Shown here: piece after piece, positions 53,595-61,588 of the stretch
Position numbering within the stretch: the stretch's first letter is position 1
How the letters are laid out: the number at the start of each line of letters is the position of its first letter
NCBI RefSeq assembly: GCF_001887775.1
Contig: NZ_CP015519.1
Span: 1,178,001 to 1,242,000, forward strand
Origin: Syntrophotalea acetylenivorans
GTDB taxonomy: Bacteria; Desulfobacterota; Desulfuromonadia; Desulfuromonadales; Syntrophotaleaceae
Length of the DNA stretch: 64,000 bases
Reading direction: 5' to 3'
The notes under the pieces: model-generated
Told to the model about the DNA's origin: nothing
Database searches by the model: none
What the model saw: only the letters and a program-made list of their open reading frames with translations
Made by a program: the position numbers and the translations under genes

Positions 53595-54771
53595 GACCAA
53601 AACCCCTGCCCCAGCGGCCACCATCCCCCTGTGCGTCCCAGAAATCCGCGGTAACGAATGGCAGTACGTCAAGAACTGCCTCGACACCAGCTGGGTCTCT
53701 TCGGTGGGCGCTTATGTCGATCGCTTCGAGCAGAAGATGGCCGAACGGCTGGGAGCCCCTTTCCACGGGGTAGCCACCGTAAACGGTACGGCGGCACTGC
53801 ATACCGCATTACTGGTCGCCGGAGTTCAACCGGACGATGAAGTACTGGTTTCGGATTTGACCTTCATCGCACCGGCTAATGCGATTCGCTACGCAGGGGC
53901 TTGGCCGGTACTCATCGACGCCGAGCCAGGCTGCTGGCAGATGGATCCGCAGCAGGTTGAGTTGTTTTTGACTCGCGACTGTGAGATGGCCGGTGGGGTC
54001 CTACGCAACCGACAAAGCGGCAGGCGAGTCAAAGCGATCATTCCAGTGCATATTCTTGGCCATCCGGTCGATCTTGATCCGATTATGGAGTTGGCCGGCC
54101 GCTTTGACCTGGTGGTCATCGAGGATGCCACCGAAGGACTCGGTGGCCACTATCGGGGCTCCCCGTTGGGAGGTATCGGCCATATCGGCTGCTATAGCTT
54201 CAACGGAAACAAAATGATCACCACCGGTGGCGGCGGTATGCTGGTGACGGGAAACCCACAATGGGCTGAAAAGGCCCGCTATCTGACGACCCAGGCCAAG
54301 GACGATCCTCTGGAGTACATCCATGGGGAACTCGGCTTCAATTATCGTCTGACCAACCTGCAGGCAGCCATGGGTTGCGCTCAGTTGGAACAGTTGGATG
54401 CCTATCTGAGCGCCAAAGAAGCCATAGCAGACCGTTACCGCCAAGAGCTTTGCATGGTTCCGGGGATTACCCCAATGCCCACAGTGGATTACGGTCAGAG
54501 CGCCTGGTGGCTCTACACAGTGCGGGTCGATCCTGCCCAATATGGTATGGACCGTAAAACATTGATGCAACGCCTGGCCGCAGAAGGGATTCAGACCCGC
54601 CCCCTGTGGCAGCCCCTGCACCTTTCTCCCGTCTATCGACAGGCACAGCGGATTGGCGGCGAAGTTTCCGAACAGCTCAACAGCTCGGCGCTCAGTCTGC
54701 CCTGCTCGGTCGGACTGAGCGCAGCGGAACAACAGAGGGTGATCGAAGCCCTGGTCCGGCTTGGTGGCTGA
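53578..54771 (+). CDS. legC: PLP-dependent sugar aminotransferase (LegC)
   Basis: 397 residues, GTG start within legB. DegT/DnrJ/EryC1 family: PLCVPEIRGNEWQYV at the start, TVNGTAALH, PVHILGHPVDLD, EDATEGLG and the PLP lysine near 212 in SFNGNKMITTGGGG. LegC-type sequences carry this opening motif. It aminates C4 of the 4-keto sugar. The next step in the known pathway is LegH acetylation, but no acetyltransferase is in the window. Confidence 0.85.
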   Translation: MSTSSETKTPAPAATIPLCVPEIRGNEWQYVKNCLDTSWVSSVGAYVDRFEQKMAERLGAPFHGVATVNGTAALHTALLVAGVQPDDEVLVSDLTFIAPANAIRYAGAWPVLIDAEPGCWQMDPQQVELFLTRDCEMAGGVLRNRQSGRRVKAIIPVHILGHPVDLDPIMELAGRFDLVVIEDATEGLGGHYRGSPLGGIGHIGCYSFNGNKMITTGGGGMLVTGNPQWAEKARYLTTQAKDDPLEYIHGELGFNYRLTNLQAAMGCAQLEQLDAYLSAKEAIADRYRQELCMVPGITPMPTVDYGQSAWWLYTVRVDPAQYGMDRKTLMQRLAAEGIQTRPLWQPLHLSPVYRQAQRIGGEVSEQLNSSALSLPCSVGLSAAEQQRVIEALVRLGG

Positions 54772-54793
54772 CCCCACCGGTCTTCATTTTTTT

Positions 54794-54834
54794 GGCCTTC
54801 CTCTTGCACTAAACATGGGGGAGGCCTTTTGTTT
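54794..54834 (+). terminator. Rho-independent terminator after legC
   Basis: GGCCTTCCTC (54794-54803) pairs with GGGGGAGGCC (54817-54826) with two G-T pairs, followed by TTTTGTTTT. It lies before the best start of the next gene, so the maf genes may need read-through or another promoter. Confidence 0.7.
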
Positions 54835-54865
54835 TGCTGAATCATCCCTAGCCAAGGACCTGTCG

Positions 54866-56207
54866 GTGACATTCCTCGACTACGAAAATCTGCACGGTGC
54901 AATTGAAATAGACGGCAACCTCCGCGAAGCCAATCTGGATCTGGTGCAAAAACGCTGGCCGCACCTTATCACCTTATTGCAGCAGGCTCCTCCCCTCGGC
55001 GAATATGGGCTGACCGATACCTTGCAACCGACCCTGTCTTTAGACGGTATCCAGCTGAGCAGTGGTTATAACCGCTTGAGCGAGGCGGCCCTGCAGGCCT
55101 CGCTGGTTCCACAAGGCGCCTCGCAGGCCTGGGTCTACGGCATCGGTTCAGGAGATCTGCCAGTTACGCTACTGAAACGCACAACTTTGCGGCAATTACA
55201 GGTCATAATACTTAATCCGGCGGTCGCCGCGGCCTCTTTTGCCTGCTTTGACCACCGGCAGTGGCTAGCCGACCCACGAGTCAATCTTTTGACCGCATCC
55301 GCGGTAAAAGAACTGCAACGTCCTTTCGCCGCAGTTCCAGCCTGCCTGTTACTGGCCGAGGACGACGCAGCGCGTTTGCGTGACTTGGTCTTTCTGGAAC
55401 TTGCGACTCCCTTCAGTCGTGAAAAACATGGCGTGGGCAACGCCCAGTTGGTGGAACGCCTAAACGAGAACCTGGACCATTGCCAACGGGACGGAAATGT
55501 TGGAGCTTTGTTCGACCGCCATCGTGGAAAAAACGGTTCTGGTGGCTGGTGCGGGACCAACTCTAGCCGAATCTTTTGACTTAATAAAAAGACAGCAACA
55601 GGCCGGACAGCCTCTAATCGCTGTCGGATCGGCCCTCAAGCCGCTGTTTAATGCGGACATCATCCCCGATGTCGTAGTCGTCGTTGATCCCGGTCGTGAA
55701 GAAGTACTGAAGCTTTTCAGTGGTTTCGACCTTGATCCTTTTACCGAAACGCCACTTGTCTATTTTCCTTCTGTTCATCGAGATATCCTGGAGCTGTGGA
55801 CTGGCCCGCTTCTAACAGCCTATGCGGAACATCCCCTCTACCACGATTTGTCTGAAAAATGTCCCAAACAGAAGCTATTTTCTGCAGGCAGTGTATTGCA
55901 CCCAGCGGTGGACTTAGCTGTATGCATGGGGGCGGACGAAATCGTTCTTCTTGGAGCCGATTTTGGTTTCCCCAATGGGTACTCTCACGTGGCAGGAGCA
56001 GCAACCAGCAAGCGAATAGATGAAAAAGCACACAGACATTGGGTTCACGATGGGACAGGGGGGAAAATTCCTACGACACCTAACATGCGAGACTTCCTGC
56101 GAGACCTTGAGGCATATATTGAAAATAAGACCCAGGTTCGTTTCCTCAATGCCAGCCGAAAAGGGGCATTTATTAAAGGCACGGCCTTCATGGAGGGAGC
56201 ATTATGA
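54866..56207 (+). pseudogene. Maf/DUF115 flagellin-modification gene split by a one-base frameshift
   Basis: Two overlapping frames make one Maf protein of about 446 residues. Frame 1 (from GTG 54866 with AAGGA upstream, or earlier starts to 54761; stop at 55579) encodes the N-terminal part. Frame 2 (open at least from 55497 to 56207) encodes VLVAGAGPTL, the DUF115 nucleotide-sugar core, and LGADFGFPNG. Joining at the A6 run (55528-55533) gives RHRGKTVLVAGAGPTL, matching DKTGIILAVGPSL of the second Maf at 56515. One base is in excess. It may be a true mutation, a slippage-switched gene or a sequencing error. Maf proteins transfer nonulosonic acid to flagellin. Confidence 0.75.
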
Positions 56208-56509
56208 CAATCTGCGCAGGCCAATGGCAAAAGCACCTGCATACCGCCGTTATTGCTTTTCGCTTGGGGATGGAAGGCATGGCCGGCGGTAGAATGACCG
56301 GCTTTATCGACGGCTTGCTGCCTTGCCTAGACGAATTTCCTCCGCAAATAATGCAGAAGTTAAACCCGCTTCTGGAAAAGATTCTATCGGCCCACGCCCG
56401 GCAGGACTTTTGTTGTGTTGCCGACCTTCTGCAATACGAGCTAGGGCCCATACTCGCCGACCGGGCCTCGCCTGACTCTACTACACGCGATACGATCCAT
56501 AAGGATTAA
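56204..56509 (+). CDS. Small protein of unknown function between the maf genes
   Basis: 101 residues, mainly helical, no membrane segment and no known motif; Cys4, Cys47 and the Cys70-Cys71 pair are present. The start overlaps the preceding stop by four bases (ATGA) and the maf-TPR gene starts 5 bases after its stop, so it is translated with both. I do not recognise the family. A helper of Maf glycosyltransferases or a flagellin-binding adaptor is possible from position alone. Confidence 0.6.
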   Translation: MTICAGQWQKHLHTAVIAFRLGMEGMAGGRMTGFIDGLLPCLDEFPPQIMQKLNPLLEKILSAHARQDFCCVADLLQYELGPILADRASPDSTTRDTIHKD

Positions 56510-56514
56510 CTATC

Positions 56515-59010
56515 ATGGAAAATCATCTGGATATTAATTCGGAACCCTTTCTGACCAGCCCTTTCGGAGATCAATTTCTTTTCTCCGTCAATCGCAATTC
56601 CTTCTCCAAAATGGGCCGAATGGAACTTTATGATGCCTATTTCGGAGTTGACTATTTCAAAGAGAATAACCTCTACCTGATCGTCGGAACCGATTCCGGA
56701 AACCTGGTCAACTATTTCTTGAAGAAAGGGGTCCCTGAAGGCTCTCGCATCGTTTTTCTGGAACTGCCCGAGGTTCTGAAACGGTTGCCGGAAGTCCTTG
56801 ATATGGAAGGCCTTCCCGAAAACATGGCCGTGGAGACCATCGACTCCGCAGGTAATACCCTCAAAGAATTTCAGCTGATCAACTACATCTTCGCCAATCG
56901 TTCGTTGATTTTAAAAACCATGTGCACCACCGATGCCTTTCGTCCAGAATATTACGAACTGTACCTCAAGATAAAAACCGACCTCCAGGAAGCCATCTTC
57001 ACCACCCGGGCCAATCTGGGTGACCGCCTTTTCATGGTCCGGCAGTTGGAGAACCTCGCAGAAAATAGGGTATCGACTGAAAATATTCGAAATAAGTTTA
57101 CCGACAAGACTGGAATTATTCTGGCCGTCGGCCCTTCTCTAGAAGAAGCCATCCCCTGGGTCAAAGAAAACCGGGACACCATGGTGGTCATTGCGGTATC
57201 CAGGGCGGCAAGGAAGCTCTACGAAGCCGAGCTAGTCCCGGATTTTATCGTGACGATGGACCCTTCTGAACTGTCCTTCGACGTCAGTCGGGAGATGCTC
57301 CATTTTTTCCACAAAACTGTCTTTATCTATGGCAAACATTCCACGCCCTTACTACTGAGTCAATGGCGAGGCCGGTCCCTATATTTGGGCGACCGTTTCC
57401 CTTGGAAAACACCGCTCAATCTTAAAACCTTCGGCATCGCTGGGCCAACTGTCACGCAGTCTGCTTTACAAGCGGCTCTTGAAATGGGCTTTAACAGGAT
57501 CCTGCTGGCCGGCGTGGATTTATGCTTCAGCCGGGAAGGATATGCCTACAGTTCTAGTGTGGCTGGACGAGAAAAAGGGACCATCATTGGGGATGTTCCG
57601 GGGGGGGTGGAAACCAATGGTGGTTGGCGGGCCGGAACCCTGCTGCCTTATCTGGTCGGAGCACGCATTACGGAAAAACTTGCGATTCAAGCAAAACGAC
57701 AAGATTGTGAGATCATCAACATTGCGGCCGGGGCCATGAAAATGGCCGGAATCGACTACACTCCGCCTAATGAGTTGAAATTAGCCCCACAAATGGAATC
57801 CGTGGAGAAAATTCTGGCTGCGCATCTCCCCCCCGACAGTTCGAAGGAACGCCTGGCCCATTACCAAGACATAGAGGCGGAACTATCTCGCGCACGTAGC
57901 GCGGTAGACAGCATCGGCAAGCTGGCAGATGAAGCTCTGCAGGCCAATATAAATATGTTCGACCCGCGCAAAGCCGGCAAACGTGCCAACTTCAAACGGC
58001 AAATGGACGAGATCGAAAAGAAAATTTCTGAAGAATTTGGCGATTTCCCACGGGTTCTTAAAGCCTTCGGCATCCTTCGCTTTTTGCGGATAATCGAACC
58101 GGGACAAACAGACTGGTCCGACGAGCGGATCGAAAAAACCGCACAACATTACTACGAGGCCTACAAAACAACCACCGATCAATTCATCGAGCTCATAGAC
58201 CGAATGCTACAACGTTTGAAAAGCCGAACTATGGAAGAGACAATCGATGGGGATTTCAATATTTTCGCCGACCAGTGGGAGCAGGATCGTCAGTTCGGTC
58301 GCGCCCTCTTATGGAAAAACCGGAACCCATCGGCTTACGCGAACCTGGATGCGGAAGGGCAGAAACGTCTTTCTCGATTGGAAACCCGATTTGAAAAAAT
58401 TATGGCTCTGGAAGAAGACCTCAGCAGGGTAAAAGCCGCTCCCAAAGTGGAGTTGTCCGAGATACGCGCCAAGACCTTGGTCGCCTTTCGCCAGGGCCAG
58501 CCCGAAGGGCTCGAAATGTTGGCCAACGGACTCAGAGGGCATGAAGACTCCGCCGCTCCAGCCTTGACGGCCTTGGCCCAGGGCTACCAAGCGGAATTAC
58601 AGGGAAATTTGGAATTGGCCTTCTCCCACTACCAGGAAGTCATCGATTCCGGCCAGGCTACTTTGACGGAAGACGCTTTGGCAAGGGTGGCAGCTATTTC
58701 CACCAACAAGAAAGATTATCAGACCTTAAAAATGGCTCTAGAATGTCTCGCTGGACTGAACCCCTCTTATGCAATCCAATACGGTGATCTGCTTTGGCTC
58801 CTGGGAGATAAAAAACAAACCCTAGACGTCTATGCCGACTATTTGGAAAAAATTCCCGGAGATATTCGAGCCCTGCTGCAACTAGGCAAGTATTACCTCG
58901 ATCTAGGAGCGCCGGAAGCAGCCCGAACCGCCTACGAGTTTGTGTTGGAACAAAGCCCCGGAAACCATACCGCAAAGACTCTGTTGGCTGCCCTGGAGCA
59001 GCCTTCCTGA
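56515..59010 (+). CDS. Maf/DUF115 protein with C-terminal TPR region
   Basis: 831 residues. An N-terminal region (about 1-195) precedes the DUF115 core: LAVGPSLEEA (about 203-212), VPDFIVTMDPS (about 239) and LLAGVDLCFS. After a helical stretch (about 430-640), the last 150 residues look like TPR repeats (LALEC, GDLLWLLGDKK, LLQLGKYYLDLGAPEAARTA). Maf proteins are linked to flagellin glycosylation with pseudaminic or legionaminic acid; the TPR part could bind flagellin. A run of eight G (57600-57607) lies in the coding region. A terminator follows 43 bases after the stop. Confidence 0.83.
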   Translation: MENHLDINSEPFLTSPFGDQFLFSVNRNSFSKMGRMELYDAYFGVDYFKENNLYLIVGTDSGNLVNYFLKKGVPEGSRIVFLELPEVLKRLPEVLDMEGLPENMAVETIDSAGNTLKEFQLINYIFANRSLILKTMCTTDAFRPEYYELYLKIKTDLQEAIFTTRANLGDRLFMVRQLENLAENRVSTENIRNKFTDKTGIILAVGPSLEEAIPWVKENRDTMVVIAVSRAARKLYEAELVPDFIVTMDPSELSFDVSREMLHFFHKTVFIYGKHSTPLLLSQWRGRSLYLGDRFPWKTPLNLKTFGIAGPTVTQSALQAALEMGFNRILLAGVDLCFSREGYAYSSSVAGREKGTIIGDVPGGVETNGGWRAGTLLPYLVGARITEKLAIQAKRQDCEIINIAAGAMKMAGIDYTPPNELKLAPQMESVEKILAAHLPPDSSKERLAHYQDIEAELSRARSAVDSIGKLADEALQANINMFDPRKAGKRANFKRQMDEIEKKISEEFGDFPRVLKAFGILRFLRIIEPGQTDWSDERIEKTAQHYYEAYKTTTDQFIELIDRMLQRLKSRTMEETIDGDFNIFADQWEQDRQFGRALLWKNRNPSAYANLDAEGQKRLSRLETRFEKIMALEEDLSRVKAAPKVELSEIRAKTLVAFRQGQPEGLEMLANGLRGHEDSAAPALTALAQGYQAELQGNLELAFSHYQEVIDSGQATLTEDALARVAAISTNKKDYQTLKMALECLAGLNPSYAIQYGDLLWLLGDKKQTLDVYADYLEKIPGDIRALLQLGKYYLDLGAPEAARTAYEFVLEQSPGNHTAKTLLAALEQPS

Positions 59011-59052
59011 GCATCCCTCTCTATAAGATTTTCCTGAAGAAAATTCTCCTTG

Positions 59053-59091
59053 CCTTCTCTGATATCCGACAAGTATCAGAGAAGGCCTTTT
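59053..59091 (+). terminator. Rho-independent terminator after the maf-TPR gene
   Basis: CCTTCTCTGATA and TATCAGAGAAGG form a perfect 12-base stem with a 9-base loop, followed by CCTTTTC. It separates the modification genes from the flagellin. Confidence 0.88.
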
Positions 59092-59125
59092 CTTTGGGAA
59101 TTTTCGATACTAGCCGCTTTAAACC

Positions 59126-59152
59126 TAAATTATCTTTGCACCTTGCCGAAAA
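59126..59152 (+). promoter_or_regulatory. Sigma-28 promoter of flagellin gene 1
   Basis: TAAA (59126-59129), 15 bases, GCCGAAAA (59145-59152; seven of eight). Spacing is exact. The leader is about 130 bases, long enough for the regulatory hairpin at 59246. Confidence 0.8.
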
Positions 59153-59245
59153 GATATCTATCCCCGGAAATCAACTCAAAGGAGGTGATGATTCCCAAAG
59201 GTTTTTAATAGCAACGCATATTCAGGCTATAACCCGAACACTGTT

Positions 59246-59283
59246 AGGCAGGGAAGCCTTCATTCATAACCACTTCAAGGAGG
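59246..59283 (+). promoter_or_regulatory. Probable CsrA-binding region in flagellin 1 leader
   Basis: AGGC-AGGGAA-GCCT (59246-59259) is a hairpin with GGA in the loop; a second GGA lies in the ribosome site AAGGAGG (59277-59283). Two GGA sites, one in a hairpin and one at the ribosome site, is the layout of the Bacillus hag leader bound by CsrA. The second flagellin has the same layout. Confidence 0.6.
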
Positions 59284-59290
59284 AAAAATC

Positions 59291-60271
59291 ATGGCACTTA
59301 CCATCAACACTAATGTCGCTTCACTGAACGCCCAACGCAACCTCAGCCAGTCCCAGAGTGCTCTGGGCAAGTCGATGCAGCGCCTCTCTTCGGGTCTGCG
59401 CATCAACAGTGCCAAGGACGATGCCGCCGGTCTGGCCATCTCCGACCGGATGACCGGCCAAATCCGGGGTCTGAACCAAGCAGTACGGAATGCCAACGAC
59501 GGCATCTCCTTCGCCCAGACCGCTGAAGGCGCCCTGCAGGAGACCACCAACATCCTGCAGCGCATGCGTGAACTGGCCGTGCAGTCGTCCAACGGCACTA
59601 ACACCACCCAGGACCGCACATCCCTCGACGCCGAGGTACAGCAACTGGTCAGCGAAATCAACCGGATCGCCGGTTCCACGGCCTTCAACGGCCAGAACCT
59701 GCTTGACGGCACCTTCGCTTCCGGAGCCGCCAACGCGGTCTTCCAGGTTGGCGCCAACGCCGGCGGCAACAATGTCATTCAGATCAACATCGGTGCTGCC
59801 GATGCTTCGGCTTTGGCCCTGGCCGGCACATCGGTCAACGTTACCTCTAACGTTTCTGCAAACGTCACAGTAAACATAACTGGCTCTCTGGGTGGTGGAA
59901 CCATATCTATCGGCTCTAGCCTCAGTGCTGGTACTATCTCCACTGTGAACGCTGGTGTTTCCGGTGGCGTCAACGTCCAAACCTTCACCGCTGCCCAGTC
60001 GGCGATCACCAGCATCGACACGGCGATCAACACCATCGACAGCATCCGCGGTGATCTCGGTGCGATTCAGAACCGTTTCGAATCGACCATCTCCAATCTG
60101 TCGAACGTTTCTGAAAACCTGACCGCCGCCCGTTCCCGGATTCTGGATGCGGATATCGCTCAGGAAACCTCGGCGATGACCAAGAGCAACATCCTGCAAC
60201 AGGCCGGGGTCTCCATTCTGGCCCAGGCCAACCAGGCACCGCAGCTGGCGCTGTCGCTACTGCAAGGATAA
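59291..60271 (+). CDS. fliC: Flagellin 1
   Basis: 326 residues: D0/D1 N-terminus (MALTINTNVASLNAQRNL, RINSAKDDAAGLAISDRM) and C-terminus (AARSRILDADIAQETSAMTK, ILAQANQAPQLALSLL) flank a short variable centre (about 175-235) rich in Val, Ser, Thr and Gly. The short length predicts small outer domains; the Ser/Thr residues are glycan candidates. The gene is identical at DNA level to flagellin 2 up to base 60063. The last residues are LLQG against LLG in copy 2. Confidence 0.97.
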   Translation: MALTINTNVASLNAQRNLSQSQSALGKSMQRLSSGLRINSAKDDAAGLAISDRMTGQIRGLNQAVRNANDGISFAQTAEGALQETTNILQRMRELAVQSSNGTNTTQDRTSLDAEVQQLVSEINRIAGSTAFNGQNLLDGTFASGAANAVFQVGANAGGNNVIQINIGAADASALALAGTSVNVTSNVSANVTVNITGSLGGGTISIGSSLSAGTISTVNAGVSGGVNVQTFTAAQSAITSIDTAINTIDSIRGDLGAIQNRFESTISNLSNVSENLTAARSRILDADIAQETSAMTKSNILQQAGVSILAQANQAPQLALSLLQG

Positions 60272-60301
60272 GTAAAACAGCTGTAACACGTTTTATTCCT
60301 T

Positions 60302-60333
60302 GAGGGGGCATGGTCATGCCCCCTCTTTTTTTA
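60302..60333 (+). terminator. Rho-independent terminator after flagellin 1
   Basis: GAGGGGGCATG and CATGCCCCCTC form a perfect 11-base stem with a 2-base loop (in practice a few inner bases open), followed by seven T. It makes flagellin 1 a single-gene transcript. Confidence 0.93.
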
Positions 60334-60384
60334 TTGCCACCACAGCATATATCCATGAATGCTGACAATTTTTTCTAAAACTTC

Positions 60385-60412
60385 TAAAGAATTATTAGTA
60401 TGCCGCCGATAA
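60385..60412 (+). promoter_or_regulatory. Sigma-28 promoter of flagellin gene 2
   Basis: TAAA (60385-60388), 16 bases, GCCGATAA (60405-60412), a perfect -10 element. The spacer is one base longer than in copy 1. The upstream sequences of the two genes are otherwise unrelated. Confidence 0.8.
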
Positions 60413-60491
60413 GTAGCTTGAATCCCAAAAAACGCTGGAAAGGAGGGGAATCGGTAACCGAAGCGAGTGATTCAACCACAAAACAATTGAA

Positions 60492-60526
60492 GGGCAAGGA
60501 TGCCCGACTACTCAACTTCATGGAGG
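60492..60526 (+). promoter_or_regulatory. Probable CsrA-binding region in flagellin 2 leader
   Basis: GGGCA-AGGA-TGCCC (60492-60505) is a hairpin with AGGA as its loop; CAAGGATG matches the core of the known CsrA consensus. A second GGA is in the ribosome site TGGAGG (60521-60526). The hairpin ends 28 bases before the ATG at 60534, close to the 31 in copy 1 although the surrounding sequence differs. Confidence 0.65.
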
Positions 60527-60533
60527 AAAAATC

Positions 60534-61511
60534 ATGGCACTTACCATCAACACTAATGTCGCTTCACTGAACGCCCAACGCAACCTCAGCCAGTCCCAGA
60601 GTGCTCTGGGCAAGTCGATGCAGCGCCTCTCTTCGGGTCTGCGCATCAACAGTGCCAAGGACGATGCCGCCGGTCTGGCCATCTCCGACCGGATGACCGG
60701 CCAAATCCGGGGTCTGAACCAAGCAGTACGGAATGCCAACGACGGCATCTCCTTCGCCCAGACCGCTGAAGGCGCCCTGCAGGAGACCACCAACATCCTG
60801 CAGCGCATGCGTGAACTGGCCGTGCAGTCGTCCAACGGCACTAACACCACCCAGGACCGCACATCCCTCGACGCCGAGGTACAGCAACTGGTCAGCGAAA
60901 TCAACCGGATCGCCGGTTCCACGGCCTTCAACGGCCAGAACCTGCTTGACGGCACCTTCGCTTCCGGAGCCGCCAACGCGGTCTTCCAGGTTGGCGCCAA
61001 CGCCGGCGGCAACAATGTCATTCAGATCAACATCGGTGCTGCCGATGCTTCGGCTTTGGCCCTGGCCGGCACATCGGTCAACGTTACCTCTAACGTTTCT
61101 GCAAACGTCACAGTAAACATAACTGGCTCTCTGGGTGGTGGAACCATATCTATCGGCTCTAGCCTCAGTGCTGGTACTATCTCCACTGTGAACGCTGGTG
61201 TTTCCGGTGGCGTCAACGTCCAAACCTTCACCGCTGCCCAGTCGGCGATCACCAGCATCGACACGGCGATCAACACCATCGACAGCATCCGCGGTGATCT
61301 CGGTGCCATTCAGAACCGCTTCGAATCGACCATCTCCAACCTGTCGAACGTTTCTGAAAACCTGACCGCTGCACGCTCCCGGATTCTGGATGCGGATATC
61401 GCGCAGGAAACCTCGGCAATGACCAAGAGTAACATTCTGCAACAAGCCGGTGTTTCCATCCTCGCACAGGCGAACCAGGCTCCGCAGCTGGCGCTGTCGT
61501 TGCTCGGCTAA
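60534..61511 (+). CDS. fliC: Flagellin 2
   Basis: 325 residues, the same as flagellin 1 except for one missing Gln near the end. Offset to copy 1 is 1243 bases. From about 60523 to 61306 the DNA is identical; from 61307 to the stop there are about 20 substitutions, nearly all silent, and one 3-base gap. A separate sigma-28 promoter and leader allow independent expression. Both proteins would build one filament. Confidence 0.97.
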   Translation: MALTINTNVASLNAQRNLSQSQSALGKSMQRLSSGLRINSAKDDAAGLAISDRMTGQIRGLNQAVRNANDGISFAQTAEGALQETTNILQRMRELAVQSSNGTNTTQDRTSLDAEVQQLVSEINRIAGSTAFNGQNLLDGTFASGAANAVFQVGANAGGNNVIQINIGAADASALALAGTSVNVTSNVSANVTVNITGSLGGGTISIGSSLSAGTISTVNAGVSGGVNVQTFTAAQSAITSIDTAINTIDSIRGDLGAIQNRFESTISNLSNVSENLTAARSRILDADIAQETSAMTKSNILQQAGVSILAQANQAPQLALSLLG

Positions 61512-61534
61512 GTTGATTTTTGCCTTAAAACCCG

Positions 61535-61563
61535 TGGGGCCGGGATCACCGGCCCCACCTTTA
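61535..61563 (+). terminator. Strong hairpin after flagellin 2 (attenuator or weak terminator)
   Basis: GTGGGGCCGG and CCGGCCCCAC form a perfect 10-base stem with a GATCA loop, but only CTTTACC follows. Partial read-through into flaG-fliD-fliS is likely, lowering their amount relative to flagellin. Confidence 0.6.
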
Positions 61564-61588
61564 CCAAACATCCAACAGGAGACAACCG

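Noticed and set aside
55524-55534. A AAA AAC heptamer in the maf overlap, a classic -1 frameshift signal
   Set aside because: It is in the zero frame of the first part, but a -1 shift leads to the wrong frame. Joining needs a +1 shift, so programmed -1 frameshifting is excluded.
59291-61511. Tandem flagellins as an assembly duplication
   Set aside because: Different promoters, leaders, terminators and 3' ends show two real genes; the identical part is better explained by conversion.
60564-61571. Long open frame of 335 codons on the minus strand over flagellin 2 (and its twin at 59321-60199)
   Set aside because: It is a shadow of the flagellin genes; strong codon bias keeps the antisense frame open. 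No ribosome site or family resemblance.
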